The translations under genes and the position numbers were made by a program. A stretch of 43,305 nucleotides of DNA from Heyndrickxia coagulans DSM 1 = ATCC 7050 (GTDB taxonomy: Bacteria > Bacillota > Bacilli > Bacillales > Bacillaceae_C): assembly GCF_000290615.1 (NCBI RefSeq), contig NZ_ALAS01000158.1:1-43305 (forward strand), in the 5' to 3' direction. Below, piece after piece: positions 18,104-26,120 of the stretch (position 1 is its first letter; each line of letters starts with the position of its first letter). The notes under the pieces were generated by a model. The model did no database searches. It worked only from the letters and a program-made list of their open reading frames with translations, and had not been told where the DNA came from.

Positions 18104-18325
18104 CTAAGATGACATCTTAACTTTTTTGCTGGTTGTTGTCCAAATCCCCCTGTGTGTGCTTTTGACCAAGTCGTTGTATGCCAGCACATTCAAATCTCTT
18201 TGAATGGTGCGAGGAGTGATGCCGAACTCATCTACCAGTTCCTGGGTTGTCACAGTCCCTTTCTCTTTAATAAACACATAAATCGACTTAATACGAGTAA
18301 GCATACGGTCTGTTGATGGTTTCAA
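18104..18325 (-). CDS. ytzE: DeoR-type HTH regulator YtzE
   Basis: A 73-residue single-domain DNA-binding protein. A winged helix-turn-helix spans residues 8-60, with the DeoR recognition pattern TTQELVDEFGITPRTIQRDL. It lacks the sugar-phosphate-binding domain of full DeoR regulators, as does B. subtilis YtzE, which it matches closely. Targets are unknown. The start is TTG (18323-18325 on the complement) with GAGGGAG 8 bases upstream. The 3' hairpin at 18047-18078 fits its direction. Confidence 0.88.
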   Translation of the reverse strand: MKPSTDRMLTRIKSIYVFIKEKGTVTTQELVDEFGITPRTIQRDLNVLAYNDLVKSTHRGIWTTTSKKVKMSS

Positions 18326-18763
18326 AATACCACTCCCTCATCTTTTTTCCAAAGACAAAGACGACAAACAGCTTTACAACATGTGTTTAGCTTACAGGAA
18401 TATGCGTGCCGTTCGGACAACTCCTTTTTCTAAAATTTTTTCTAAGATGTCAGTCAATTATATTGTACATCTTTTTGCCTGAATTGACAAATATATCAGC
18501 TCTTGTTTACACCATATGTTGTGCCTGCTAAGTTTATAACCACTAATGATAGCGTTTTTTTCACCACCCTTTTCCCTGGGTTGCTGTAATCCCGCTAAAG
18601 GTATGGCCTTTGCCAGCCCGATGAAAGACATTTTGCTGTTTGCTTTTCTGATTAGGCGTGCTAATGGAACAATTGGTGTGTAGTGACTGGCAATTTTGTC
18701 TATTTGGGCGCCCGTTCCAATCGGACAGGTCGGATTGGCTGGTATTTTGATTTTACCACGCCA

Positions 18764-18971
18764 ATGAAGGACGTTTCGGCAGTCCAGGCACCACGTTTTG
18801 TCTTTCATCGCGGTTATGAAGGACAATATTTTGATTTCCGGTTCGTGATTTGTCCTTCACCACGCCAATGAAGGACATTTCGACGATTCCGGCACCACGT
18901 TCTGTCCTTCATCCCTCCGATGAAGGACAAAATGCCGTTTGCCGGCCAAAGTTTTGTCTTTCATCCCCCGC
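18764..18971. repeat. 52-bp palindromic tandem array (four units)
   Basis: Four units start at 18764, 18816, 18868 and 18920, an exact 52-bp period. Each opens with ATGAAGGACA (or G) and carries the complement TGTCCTTCAT (or variants) at unit positions 36-45. Each unit can therefore fold into a 10-bp stem around a variable centre that keeps a CCGG-like core. Units 1 and 3 are most alike. A decayed copy begins at 18621 with ATGAAAGACA. It ends 22 bp before the pepV -35. Confidence 0.85.
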
Positions 18972-18993
18972 CCGCAAAAGATATCAATTCATT

Positions 18994-19021
18994 TTGTAAT
19001 CAATGGAAAAAGAAGTAAAAT
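18994..19021 (+). promoter_or_regulatory. Candidate sigma-A promoter of pepV
   Basis: TTGTAA (18994-18999), 16-bp spacer, TAAAAT (19016-19021), directly after the 52-bp array. Confidence 0.6.
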
Positions 19022-19055
19022 AAAGAACGAATGACAACATAAAGGAGCGACAAAA

Positions 19056-20474
19056 ATGGCCGATATCCACTGGATGGAAGAAGTATTAAAAAGGAAAGAG
19101 GATTTGATCCGCGATCTGAAAGGGATTTTGCAGATCAGGAGCGTTCTCGATGAAGCGAATGCAACGGAAGAAGCACCACTCGGGCAAGGCGTCAGGGAGG
19201 CGCTCCAATATATGCTCGATCTCGGTGAAAAAGACGGGTTCAAAACGAAAAATGTGCAAAATCTCGCCGGCCACCTTGAAATGGGGGAAGGAGAAGACAT
19301 TCTCGGGATCCTCGGGCATGTCGATGTAGTGCCGGAGGGGGACGGCTGGACAGTTGACCCGTACAGCGGCACAGTCAAAGACGGGAAAATTTATGCGCGC
19401 GGCTCAAGCGACGACAAAGGCCCGACAATGGCGGCTTATTACGGCATGAAAATTGTAAAAGAACTCGGGGTGCCACTTGAAAAAAGGGTGCGCCTCATTG
19501 TCGGGACAGATGAAGAAAGCAACTGGAGATGCATGGACGCCTATTTTGCAAACGAGGAAATGCCGGCCATCGGGTTTTCGCCGGATGCCGACTTCCCGAT
19601 CATTTATGCGGAAAAAGGGATTGCCGATTTTGACATTATCCAGGATCCGGAAAAAACGGAAGACCCGCAGCAGGCGGAACTGCTTTCTTTTGAATCGGGG
19701 CGCCGCTACAATATGGTGCCGGACTATGCGGAGGCACGCCTTGTCGCGCACGGCGAGCAGACGGAACTTTTGCAAAAATTCCAGGATTATCAGAAGGAAA
19801 CTGGGCTTGCCGGGCAGGATTTCGTGGACGGCGGCGTTTTGATTTTAAAGCTGGAAGGCGTTTCGGCCCATGGCGCGGAACCGGAAAACGGAAAAAACGC
19901 GGGGCTTTATCTGGCAAAATTTTTAAACAGTGTGGCGCTTGACCGTGCCGGGGCAAAATTCATCAAAACGCTCAACCAGTTCTTCGGCCGTTCACGCGGT
20001 GAATATTTCGGCATCGGGTACAAAGATGAAGTTTCCGGGGAATTGACGATCAATATCGGGATCATGTCCTATCATCAGGAAAAAGGCGGCCGCATAGGAT
20101 TAAATATGCGTTATCCCGTTACTTTCGATCTTGAAGCAGGAAAAACAAAAATTGTGTCGAAATTAAAAAAAGACGGCTTGCGTTTCGATCATTTTTCCGA
20201 TCAGAAACCGCATTATGTTGACAAAAATGACCCGCTGATTACGACGCTTGCGAAAGTGTACGAGGAGCAGACCGGAGAGGAAGCGAAGCTATTGGCAATC
20301 GGCGGTGGTACATATGCACGTACCCTTAAAAAAGGTGTGGCATTTGGGGCGCTTTTCCCGGGACGCGAAGATGTCATGCACCAAAAAGATGAGTACATGT
20401 ATGTGGAAGATTTGCTCAAAGCAACGGCGATTTATGCACAGTCCATTTATGAACTGGGCGGGAAGCACGCGTGA
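19056..20474 (+). CDS. pepV: Dipeptidase PepV (M20 family)
   Basis: A zinc-dependent dipeptidase of 472 residues that cleaves unspecific dipeptides in the cytoplasm. Metal and catalytic residues are in place: GHVDVVP with His88 and Asp90, GSSDDKGP with the bridging Asp119/120, and TDEES with Glu153/154. A lid domain fills the middle. AAAGGAG precedes the ATG. dat follows within 97 bp with no terminator between, so dipeptide hydrolysis and D-amino-acid transamination are probably co-expressed. It corresponds to B. subtilis ytjP. Confidence 0.95.
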   Translation: MADIHWMEEVLKRKEDLIRDLKGILQIRSVLDEANATEEAPLGQGVREALQYMLDLGEKDGFKTKNVQNLAGHLEMGEGEDILGILGHVDVVPEGDGWTVDPYSGTVKDGKIYARGSSDDKGPTMAAYYGMKIVKELGVPLEKRVRLIVGTDEESNWRCMDAYFANEEMPAIGFSPDADFPIIYAEKGIADFDIIQDPEKTEDPQQAELLSFESGRRYNMVPDYAEARLVAHGEQTELLQKFQDYQKETGLAGQDFVDGGVLILKLEGVSAHGAEPENGKNAGLYLAKFLNSVALDRAGAKFIKTLNQFFGRSRGEYFGIGYKDEVSGELTINIGIMSYHQEKGGRIGLNMRYPVTFDLEAGKTKIVSKLKKDGLRFDHFSDQKPHYVDKNDPLITTLAKVYEEQTGEEAKLLAIGGGTYARTLKKGVAFGALFPGREDVMHQKDEYMYVEDLLKATAIYAQSIYELGGKHA

Positions 20475-20570
20475 CTTCAGCTGTGAGCGTCAATGCCGGC
20501 GGGATGCAAGCAAGCACAGAAATGGGCGGGAAAGCCGCAATAAAATGAAGAAAGGCAAAGGGGTTGCATC

Positions 20571-21440
20571 ATGGAGAAACTGGTTTTAAACGGCACCCTG
20601 GTCGACAGGGGAGAAGCAAGTGTTGATATTGAAGACCGCGGTTATCAGTTCGGGGATGGCATTTACGAAGTGGTCCGCGTATACGGGGGCAGGCTGTTTA
20701 CAAGCGAAATGCATTTAAAACGGCTCTATTCAAGCGCGGAAAAACTTTCGCTCCACATTCCGTATACAATGAAGCAGCTGACGGCGCAATTGGAAGCACT
20801 GGTTGCGGCAAACCAGCTCCATACAGGGATTGTCTATTTGCAATTTACGCGCGGCGTCGCAAAACGGAAACACCATTTTCCGGAAACAAGCGAAACGACG
20901 TTTGTTGCATACACGAGTGAAATGGAACGGCCGCTGGAAAAAATGAGAAAAGGCGTAAAAGCGGTGCTTGCGGAAGACATCCGCTGGCTGCGCTGCGACA
21001 TCAAAAGCCTGAACCTGCTCGGCAATGTGCTCGCCAAACAAAAAGCTGCGGAAAATGGCGCTTATGAGGCAATCCAGCACCGCGGCGAAACAGTGACAGA
21101 AGGTTCATCGTCGAATGTATTTATTGTGAAAGACGGCGTGCTATTGACACACCCGGCAACGAACCTCATTTTAAACGGAATTACAAGACAAGTGGTCTTT
21201 GGCATTTGCGGGAAAGAAGGCATTCCTTTTCGGGAAGAGCCATTTACGGTAGAGGATTTGTGCACGGCGGATGAAGTCCTGATTACAAGCACGACATCCG
21301 AAGTGATGCCGGTTGTGGACATTGACGGTAAACCCGTTGCAGGCGGAACACCGGGCACGGTAACGTTAAAACTGCAGCATGCTTTTGATAGGGAGATTCA
21401 TGCCCTTTCGGCTCAAGCGGTTCCGGGGGCGCCAAACTAA
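20571..21440 (+). CDS. dat: D-amino-acid transaminase
   Basis: A fold-type IV PLP enzyme that interconverts D-alanine and D-glutamate with their keto acids, supplying D-glutamate for the cell wall. Length is 289 residues. The PLP lysine is Lys145 in the segment CDIKSLNLLGN, the exact position known for Bacillus D-AAT. GYQFGDGIYEVVRVYGG near 24-40 is typical of the N-terminal domain. AAAGGGG lies before the ATG. It forms an operon with pepV and ends at a strong terminator. Confidence 0.95.
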   Translation: MEKLVLNGTLVDRGEASVDIEDRGYQFGDGIYEVVRVYGGRLFTSEMHLKRLYSSAEKLSLHIPYTMKQLTAQLEALVAANQLHTGIVYLQFTRGVAKRKHHFPETSETTFVAYTSEMERPLEKMRKGVKAVLAEDIRWLRCDIKSLNLLGNVLAKQKAAENGAYEAIQHRGETVTEGSSSNVFIVKDGVLLTHPATNLILNGITRQVVFGICGKEGIPFREEPFTVEDLCTADEVLITSTTSEVMPVVDIDGKPVAGGTPGTVTLKLQHAFDREIHALSAQAVPGAPN

Positions 21441-21445
21441 AAGAA

Positions 21446-21493
21446 GGGGCATTCCTTTAGCCGGAGAAACGGTTAAAGGAAGCCCCTGCTATT
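21446..21493 (+). terminator. Terminator after dat
   Basis: The left arm 21446-21463 (GGGGC, then TTCCTTTA and CCG) pairs with 21470-21486 (CGG, TAAAGGAA, GCCCC) with two small bulges, followed by a short T-run. Confidence 0.85.
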
Positions 21494-21656
21494 TTTGGAG
21501 CCTGGCCTCTTCTTCTCCTGCCGGTTCAAGCTCCGACATGCGGGCAAGCACAATCTGATGAAGAAACGGCTTTTTCAGTTCACAATACCCGCTTTTGTAA
21601 ATAAATACGATTTCACAATTCTCTCCTTTGTACATGACATGGTCGCCAATCTTCAC
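21489..21656 (-). CDS. Small hypothetical protein, 55 residues
   Basis: The frame MKIGDHVMYKGENCEIVFIYKSG... starts at GTG 21654-21656 (complement), five bases after a strong AAGGGGGGGAG. It has a short beta-rich pattern (DHVMYKGENCEIVFIY) followed by a Glu-rich tail (SELEPAGEEEA). This resembles small KOW/SH3-like barrels, but I cannot name a family. The same frame stays open to 22070 through thpR; that extension is antisense shadow. It converges with dat and the dat terminator abuts its stop. Confidence 0.6.
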   Translation of the reverse strand: MKIGDHVMYKGENCEIVFIYKSGYCELKKPFLHQIVLARMSELEPAGEEEARLQK

Positions 21657-21806
21657 TCCAGCTCCCCCCCTTAACATATTTATATACCCGATTTTGAAAA
21701 ATAAAAACATGGAAAATGGCAGAAACCAAGTTTTGCACAGTATACCAGCAGGGCGGTTTTTGTTAAAATAAACACAAAACCATGATGGACAGGGGTGAAA
21801 AAAGCG

Positions 21807-22376
21807 ATGGCAAACCATTATTTTTATGCCGTCATGCTGCCGGAAGCGCTCAAACAAAAATTGCAGCAGGCAACTGCCGGCATGAAAAGCAGCCTGCCGT
21901 TCCAGCGATGGGTGCACCGCGATGATGCCCATATTACCCTTGCTTTTTTGGGAGCGGCAGAAGAGGCGCAATTGGAAAAAGCGAACCGGCTGATTGCAGA
22001 TAAAATCAGCACATTCCGCGTGCTGCCGCTTGTGTTCGACCACTTCGGCACTTTTGGAAAAAAAGAACAACCGCGCGTGCTCTGGGCAGGCATACAGGAA
22101 TCGCAGCCGCTTTTTGATCTCGAAAGAATGGTGGCCGGCTGTTGCCTTGAAGCAGGATTTTCACTTGATCGAAGACCGTTTCACCCGCATATTACGCTGG
22201 CGCGGAAATGGGGCGGCGACAGGCCTTTTGCTGCCGGCATGCTGGACAGGTATTTGCCTGAACCGGTGCCTTTTTCGGCAGACCGGATCGTGCTCTACCG
22301 GACGAATCTCCATAAAACGCCAAAATACGAAATCGTGCAGTCTTTCAGGCTGGCTGATGCACAGAATTTGAAGTAA
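21807..22376 (+). CDS. thpR: RNA 2',3'-cyclic phosphodiesterase (2H family, YtlP)
   Basis: A 189-residue member of the LigT/2H phosphoesterase family, which hydrolyses 2',3'-cyclic phosphate ends of RNA. Both catalytic HxT motifs are present: HITL at 42-45 and HITL at 128-131. The start ATG 21807 follows AGGGGTGA; the upstream GTG at 21795 overlaps that site. It is followed after 12 bases by the ytlQ homologue, as in B. subtilis. Confidence 0.92.
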   Translation: MANHYFYAVMLPEALKQKLQQATAGMKSSLPFQRWVHRDDAHITLAFLGAAEEAQLEKANRLIADKISTFRVLPLVFDHFGTFGKKEQPRVLWAGIQESQPLFDLERMVAGCCLEAGFSLDRRPFHPHITLARKWGGDRPFAAGMLDRYLPEPVPFSADRIVLYRTNLHKTPKYEIVQSFRLADAQNLK

Positions 22377-22388
22377 GGGAAAAGGAAA

Positions 22389-23339
22389 ATGGGACAGTTA
22401 TTAAAAATGCAAGACTTTGTATCACGTTATGAAACAGACTTAATCCGTTACACCAACCAGTTTATCCGGCTGAAAAAACAACAGTGGGAAAAATTCCGGG
22501 AAAACTGGGAAAACGGGCCGGAGGAAGAAGAGGAAGCGCCTGCGCCGGAAGAATCGCGCCAGGTCCTTTCCCGCATGAAACACTGGCTAAAAAGAAAAGA
22601 TACGGCCGAAACAGAGGAGCAGGCCGCGCCGGTTTCCCCCGCGCCTCCCGGGGAATTGGATTTTGCCCCGCAGCTTGCCTTTTTGCCGGAGACGGAAGAC
22701 CAGTTAAAAAAATTATTTCTCGACCAGCTGTTCCGTTTCCAGCTGAAATGGGCCAGTTCCACTTTGCTGCAACAGTCCGAAATCCCGGCTGTCCTTTATT
22801 TTGACCCGGATTTAAAATACTTTTTGCAAAGATTTCCGGATACATTTTTATTGATGTACCGGCCGGTTCTTTCCTTCAAAAAAGCCGTCTTGGAAATGGA
22901 ACATCTTTTGATTTCGCCAATGGCAGTGTGGTGTATTGCCTTTGTGGAAAAAGAAAAAGATGCCGTCTTTTTCGGGTCGAACGGCCGTTTCTGGAAGAAG
23001 CGGACAGCCAGGAACGAAGAAAAGATTTTAAATCCGGCCATTGCCCTCGCGCGGACGGAAAAAATCGTGCGCAGCATCCTGAAACGGCATGATATCACGT
23101 TTCCGGTCGAAAGGGCGCTCATTTGCCGGAACGGGTTTATCCAATGGCCGGATGCGCCGGACGGCCTCCATATTCTTGACAAACGCCCGCATGCCGAATG
23201 GTTCCGGCATCAGCGGAATTTGCGCTCGCCGTTTAAATATATGCAGCTGAAGGCGGCGCAAGTGCTGCTTAACGAATGCCTGGCTACAAATACAAGTTCC
23301 GGAAACAGCGGGGCTGCCCGTGGCGGGGGCGGGGAATAA
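22389..23339 (+). CDS. ytlQ: Conserved protein of unknown function, YtlQ-like
   Basis: A 316-residue soluble protein. Residues 1-45 are helical and basic. Residues 46-95 are acidic and low-complexity (EEEEEAPAPEE). The remainder looks like a mixed alpha/beta fold with segments such as PAVLYFDPDLKYFL and FPVERALICRNGFIQW. The layout recalls nuclease-related (NERD) proteins, but I cannot point to the catalytic residues. The assignment to YtlQ rests mainly on its place directly after thpR. It ends in a Gly/Ser-rich tail. Confidence 0.72.
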   Translation: MGQLLKMQDFVSRYETDLIRYTNQFIRLKKQQWEKFRENWENGPEEEEEAPAPEESRQVLSRMKHWLKRKDTAETEEQAAPVSPAPPGELDFAPQLAFLPETEDQLKKLFLDQLFRFQLKWASSTLLQQSEIPAVLYFDPDLKYFLQRFPDTFLLMYRPVLSFKKAVLEMEHLLISPMAVWCIAFVEKEKDAVFFGSNGRFWKKRTARNEEKILNPAIALARTEKIVRSILKRHDITFPVERALICRNGFIQWPDAPDGLHILDKRPHAEWFRHQRNLRSPFKYMQLKAAQVLLNECLATNTSSGNSGAARGGGGE

Positions 23340-23464
23340 AGCGGGTTGTCCCTTGTAAAAATTTTATCTGCAGCATTGGAAAATTTTTGGCATACAAAAA
23401 AGCCGCCTTACCGGCATTTCAACACTTTCGGGAAACCCGGGCCCGTGCCAAACCAAAATTGCGC

Positions 23465-23494
23465 TTGACGAAAAAAGTCAAAAAGCGATAAAAT
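23465..23494 (+). promoter_or_regulatory. Candidate sigma-A promoter in ytlQ-ytmP gap
   Basis: TTGACG (23465-23470), 18-bp spacer, TAAAAT (23489-23494). Transcription would begin near 23501, only a few bases before the hairpin at 23508. Confidence 0.5.
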
Positions 23495-23507
23495 TTACTG
23501 AAAGGTG

Positions 23508-23546
23508 GCTATTGTGAATGATACTTGCCAATAGCTGTCTTTTTTT
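23508..23546 (+). terminator. Hairpin with T-run, terminator-like
   Basis: GCTATTG (23508-23514) pairs with CAATAGC (23529-23535) over a 14-nt loop, followed by a T-rich tract to 23546. It could end ytlQ transcription or act as an attenuator or end of a very short RNA. Confidence 0.65.
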
Positions 23547-23765
23547 GTTTTTGTCTCCGTTTGCCGTGAAAAAACCGGCAGCTGAGGATTTTTCAACAAA
23601 CATGAAAAATCTGCGCCAATATTTTGTGTAAAATGGAATGGCATTTTTTACTTTTTTACAAATCCTGCTTTTCCCGGCTTTATAACAGGGACGCAAAGTT
23701 TCGTCCATTTTATATCGCTGTTTTTTCATCGATGTGAGGTTGACTTACTGAATTTGAAGGTGAAC

Positions 23766-24557
23766 ATGTTGGAAGATATATTAGGAAAAGGCTGGGAGAT
23801 CATGCCGGCAGGGGGGGCGACAGGAGAAGCCTTCTATGCCAAATACCAGGAACAATCCCTCTTTTTAAAACGGAATTCATCGCCGTTTCTGGCCGTGTTA
23901 TCCGCTGAAGGCATTGTCCCGAAGCTTGTCTGGACGAAAAGGCTTGAAAACGGCGACACCATCACTGCCCAGCAGTGGGTGGAGGGCAGGGAACTAAAGC
24001 CTTACGAAATGGAAGAAGAACGCGTTGCTAGGATGCTGAAAAAAATTCACGACTCAAAACCGCTTTTAACGATGCTGCAAAGGCTCGGGCTGGAATCGAT
24101 GGAGCCTGAAAGCATGCTGCATGATCTCAAATCCGGCGCAAAAGGGGAATGGCCCGATACACCGGGTGTTTTGGATGCCCTTGAATTTCTCAAACGCGAA
24201 CAGCCGAACGTTGCATACGGAGATTGTGTCGTCTGCCATGGCGATATCAATCATAATAACTGGCTTTTATCAAACGAAAATGAATTGTTTCTGATCGATT
24301 GGGACGGCCCGCTGATCGGCGATCCGGCAATGGACATCGGCATGCTTCTGTACGCCTACATTCCGCCCGAAAATTGGGGAAGGTGGCTGCGCCAATACGG
24401 CACGGAAATGACCGAAAGCCTGGCGCTCCGGATGAAATGGCACACCATTTACCAGGCGATCGTAATGATTTGCTGGCATAAAGAAAAAGGCCGGTACGAA
24501 GAAATGCAGCACTGGCTTGATTTTTTGCAGAGTGTGCATGGCGGCGTGAAAAAATAA
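23766..24557 (+). CDS. ytmP: Phosphotransferase/kinase-like protein YtmP
   Basis: A 263-residue protein of the aminoglycoside phosphotransferase/choline kinase fold. The catalytic loop HGDINHNNWL and the metal motif IDWDGPLIGDPAMDI lie in the second half. Substrate is unknown. Identity with YtmP is supported by FLKRNSSPFLAVLSAEGIVP and LVWTKRLENGD. The start is uncertain: AAGGTGA at 23757-23763 could serve ATG 23766 (too close), TTG 23769, or the frame could begin at TTG 23754 with GAGGTT upstream. In B. subtilis it is also next to ytzH and trmB. Confidence 0.85.
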   Translation: MLEDILGKGWEIMPAGGATGEAFYAKYQEQSLFLKRNSSPFLAVLSAEGIVPKLVWTKRLENGDTITAQQWVEGRELKPYEMEEERVARMLKKIHDSKPLLTMLQRLGLESMEPESMLHDLKSGAKGEWPDTPGVLDALEFLKREQPNVAYGDCVVCHGDINHNNWLLSNENELFLIDWDGPLIGDPAMDIGMLLYAYIPPENWGRWLRQYGTEMTESLALRMKWHTIYQAIVMICWHKEKGRYEEMQHWLDFLQSVHGGVKK

Positions 24558-24670
24558 GAGAAGGCTCATCCGCGTTTGCCCGGGACTGCTTTTACAGGGG
24601 CTTTAGAGAACGCTGGCTGCGGGCTTATTGCTTTCGAAAAAAGAGTGCCTGGTGTTTCCGGTTTCGAATG

Positions 24671-24709
24671 AAAAAGAAGAGAAACCGGGTGATGGTTTCT
24701 CTTCTTTTT
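24671..24709. terminator. Bidirectional terminator between ytmP and ytzH
   Basis: A perfect 16-bp stem: 24671-24686 with 24694-24709 around loop GGGTGAT. An A-run on one side and T-run on the other make it suitable for both convergent genes. Confidence 0.9.
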
Positions 24710-24724
24710 GCCGCTCCTCATTCT

Positions 24725-25003
24725 TTAAAAATAGGTGTTCAGCTGGTCAACCCATTCCTCAAGCTTGTTTTGGTGGGCTTCAATATGGTCGTCCAAATGC
24801 TGTGCATATTTTCCCGCCTGGCTGTAGCTGTAAACATCTGTCAGCGTTTGTTTCATATCATTTGCGACAGCCGGATTGACGAGCAATGATTTGACCAGCC
24901 TTTCCAATTGTTCACATTCTGAAACAGATCCGCAGCATTCTGTTTGATGATCGTACAAAATATCCATCAATAAGGTTAACTGGTCGCGATGGCTGAGTGC
25001 CAA
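24725..25003 (-). CDS. ytzH: YtzH-like protein
   Basis: A 92-residue helical protein with CCGSVSECEQLERLVKSLL and a C-terminal coiled segment ending EEWVDQLNTYF, matching the YtzH family. Function is unknown. The start is TTG (25001-25003 on the complement), with AAGGATG about 8 bases upstream; this gives the length I recall for B. subtilis YtzH. The frame is open further upstream into trmB antisense, without a ribosome-binding site. It is divergent from trmB. Confidence 0.85.
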   Translation of the reverse strand: MALSHRDQLTLLMDILYDHQTECCGSVSECEQLERLVKSLLVNPAVANDMKQTLTDVYSYSQAGKYAQHLDDHIEAHQNKLEEWVDQLNTYF

Positions 25004-25157
25004 GTGGAACACATCCTTCACTTGAGATATGCAGCTGTTGACATGTGCATGAAGGTCTTGCGCCGGTGCCTCCATACATACTCTATTGTTTAACCTGCCT
25101 CTTTTTTTATGCAGGCAGGCCTGGCTTTTGCCAAAAAATATAAGTTGGGGTGTTTTT

Positions 25158-25820
25158 ATGAGATTACGGAATAAGCCGTGGGCGGAAGAAAAATTAAAGA
25201 AGTACCCGCAATTCGTCGTACCGGACCCGGAAAAATGGCGCGGCCATTGGCAAGCGCTGTTTGGAAACGGCAACCCGCTCCATATTGAAATCGGAACAGG
25301 GAAAGGCCGGTTCATTTCCGAAATGGCGGAACAGCATCCCGAAATCAATTTTCTCGGGATCGAAAAACAGCCGAGCGTGATCGTGTCTGCGCTCGATAAG
25401 CTGATTGAAAAGAACAGCCCGAATGTAAAACTGTTGAATGCAGACGGTGCACGGTTGCGGGAATTTTTTGCAAAAGGCGATGTCGGACGGATTTATTTGA
25501 ATTTTTCCGACCCGTGGCCGAAAAATCGCCATGAAAAACGGCGGCTCACATACCGCACTTTTTTGCAGCTTTATGAAGACATTTTGGCGGACGGCGGGGA
25601 AATTCATTTAAAAACCGACAACCAGGGCCTGTTCGAATACTCGCTGCAAAGTTTTTCTGAATATGGCCTGCTGTTAAAAAATATCAGCCTTGATTTGCAT
25701 CGCAGTGATTTTTCCGGCAATGTCATGACGGAATATGAAGAAAAGTTTTCCGCACAAGGGCAGCGCATTTACCGCTGTGAGGCAAAATACCGCAACGCGC
25801 CCGGCGCACTGCAAGGATAA
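25158..25820 (+). CDS. trmB: tRNA (guanine-N7-)-methyltransferase TrmB
   Basis: Uses SAM to form m7G at position 46 of tRNA. The 220-residue protein has the SAM loop EIGTGKGRF at 44-52 and the diagnostic [13 protein letters not shown] at 117-129, plus the later [10 protein letters not shown] segment. The start ATG 25158 gives the typical MRLRNKPWA opening; GGGGTG lies five bases upstream. The terminator stem begins inside its last codons. Neighbours ytmP and ytzH are the same as in B. subtilis. Confidence 0.96.
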   Translation: MRLRNKPWAEEKLKKYPQFVVPDPEKWRGHWQALFGNGNPLHIEIGTGKGRFISEMAEQHPEINFLGIEKQPSVIVSALDKLIEKNSPNVKLLNADGARLREFFAKGDVGRIYLNFSDPWPKNRHEKRRLTYRTFLQLYEDILADGGEIHLKTDNQGLFEYSLQSFSEYGLLLKNISLDLHRSDFSGNVMTEYEEKFSAQGQRIYRCEAKYRNAPGALQG

Positions 25821-25846
25821 TGGCAGTGCGCCGGGCGCTTTTTTTT
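25797..25846 (+). terminator. Terminator overlapping the trmB stop
   Basis: A perfect 16-bp GC-rich stem (25797-25812 with 25823-25838) around a 10-nt loop that contains the stop codon, followed by eight Ts. Confidence 0.95.
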
Positions 25847-25853
25847 GCATCGC

Positions 25854-26005
25854 GGCAGGGAAAAACGCAACGTTATTTTCAATTTTTTGCACGAGGAACA
25901 GGCTGGGAAAACGCAATGGCATTTTCAGTTTTTTGCACCGTGCAGCAGGCTGGGGTAAACGCAACAGCATTTTCAGTTTTTGGCATTACGGAACTGGCTG
26001 GGAAA
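25854..26005. repeat. 47-bp degenerate tandem repeat
   Basis: Units beginning GGCTGGG or GGCAGGG start at 25854, 25901, 25948 and 25996 (periods 47, 47, 48). The first three share AAACGCAA and ATTTTCAGTTTTT blocks; the fourth keeps only the beginning. The period is not a multiple of three, so the array is non-coding. It occupies the gap between trmB and ytnP. Confidence 0.8.
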
Positions 26006-26120
26006 AACCACAAGGGCAAAGCGAGCAGGGAGCATTGCCTTTTTTCGTCGCGGCACAGGCAGGAAAATGGGAAATGGCAGCGAATCCTTTTAAATGAAAT
26101 CGATTACAGGAGGGAAAAGA

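Larger units (their letters stand above)
18326..19055. other. 730-bp intergenic region, no gene seen
   Basis: Lies between ytzE and pepV. The right half is the 52-bp palindromic array (18764-18971) with a decayed relative near 18621. The rest shows only small hairpins, for example CCAATC/GATTGG around 18717-18738. No supported ORF was found on either strand. Confidence 0.6.
23340..23765. other. 425-bp intergenic region with promoter plus hairpin
   Basis: Between ytlQ and ytmP. It contains the promoter-hairpin pair described at 23465-23546, then AT-rich sequence without a supported gene. No strong promoter for ytmP was identified. Confidence 0.5.

Noticed and set aside
18764-18971. CRISPR array reading of the 52-bp repeats
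   Set aside because: Regular spacing is present, but the repeat is short and degenerate, the centres of units 1 and 3 resemble each other, and no cas gene is in the window.
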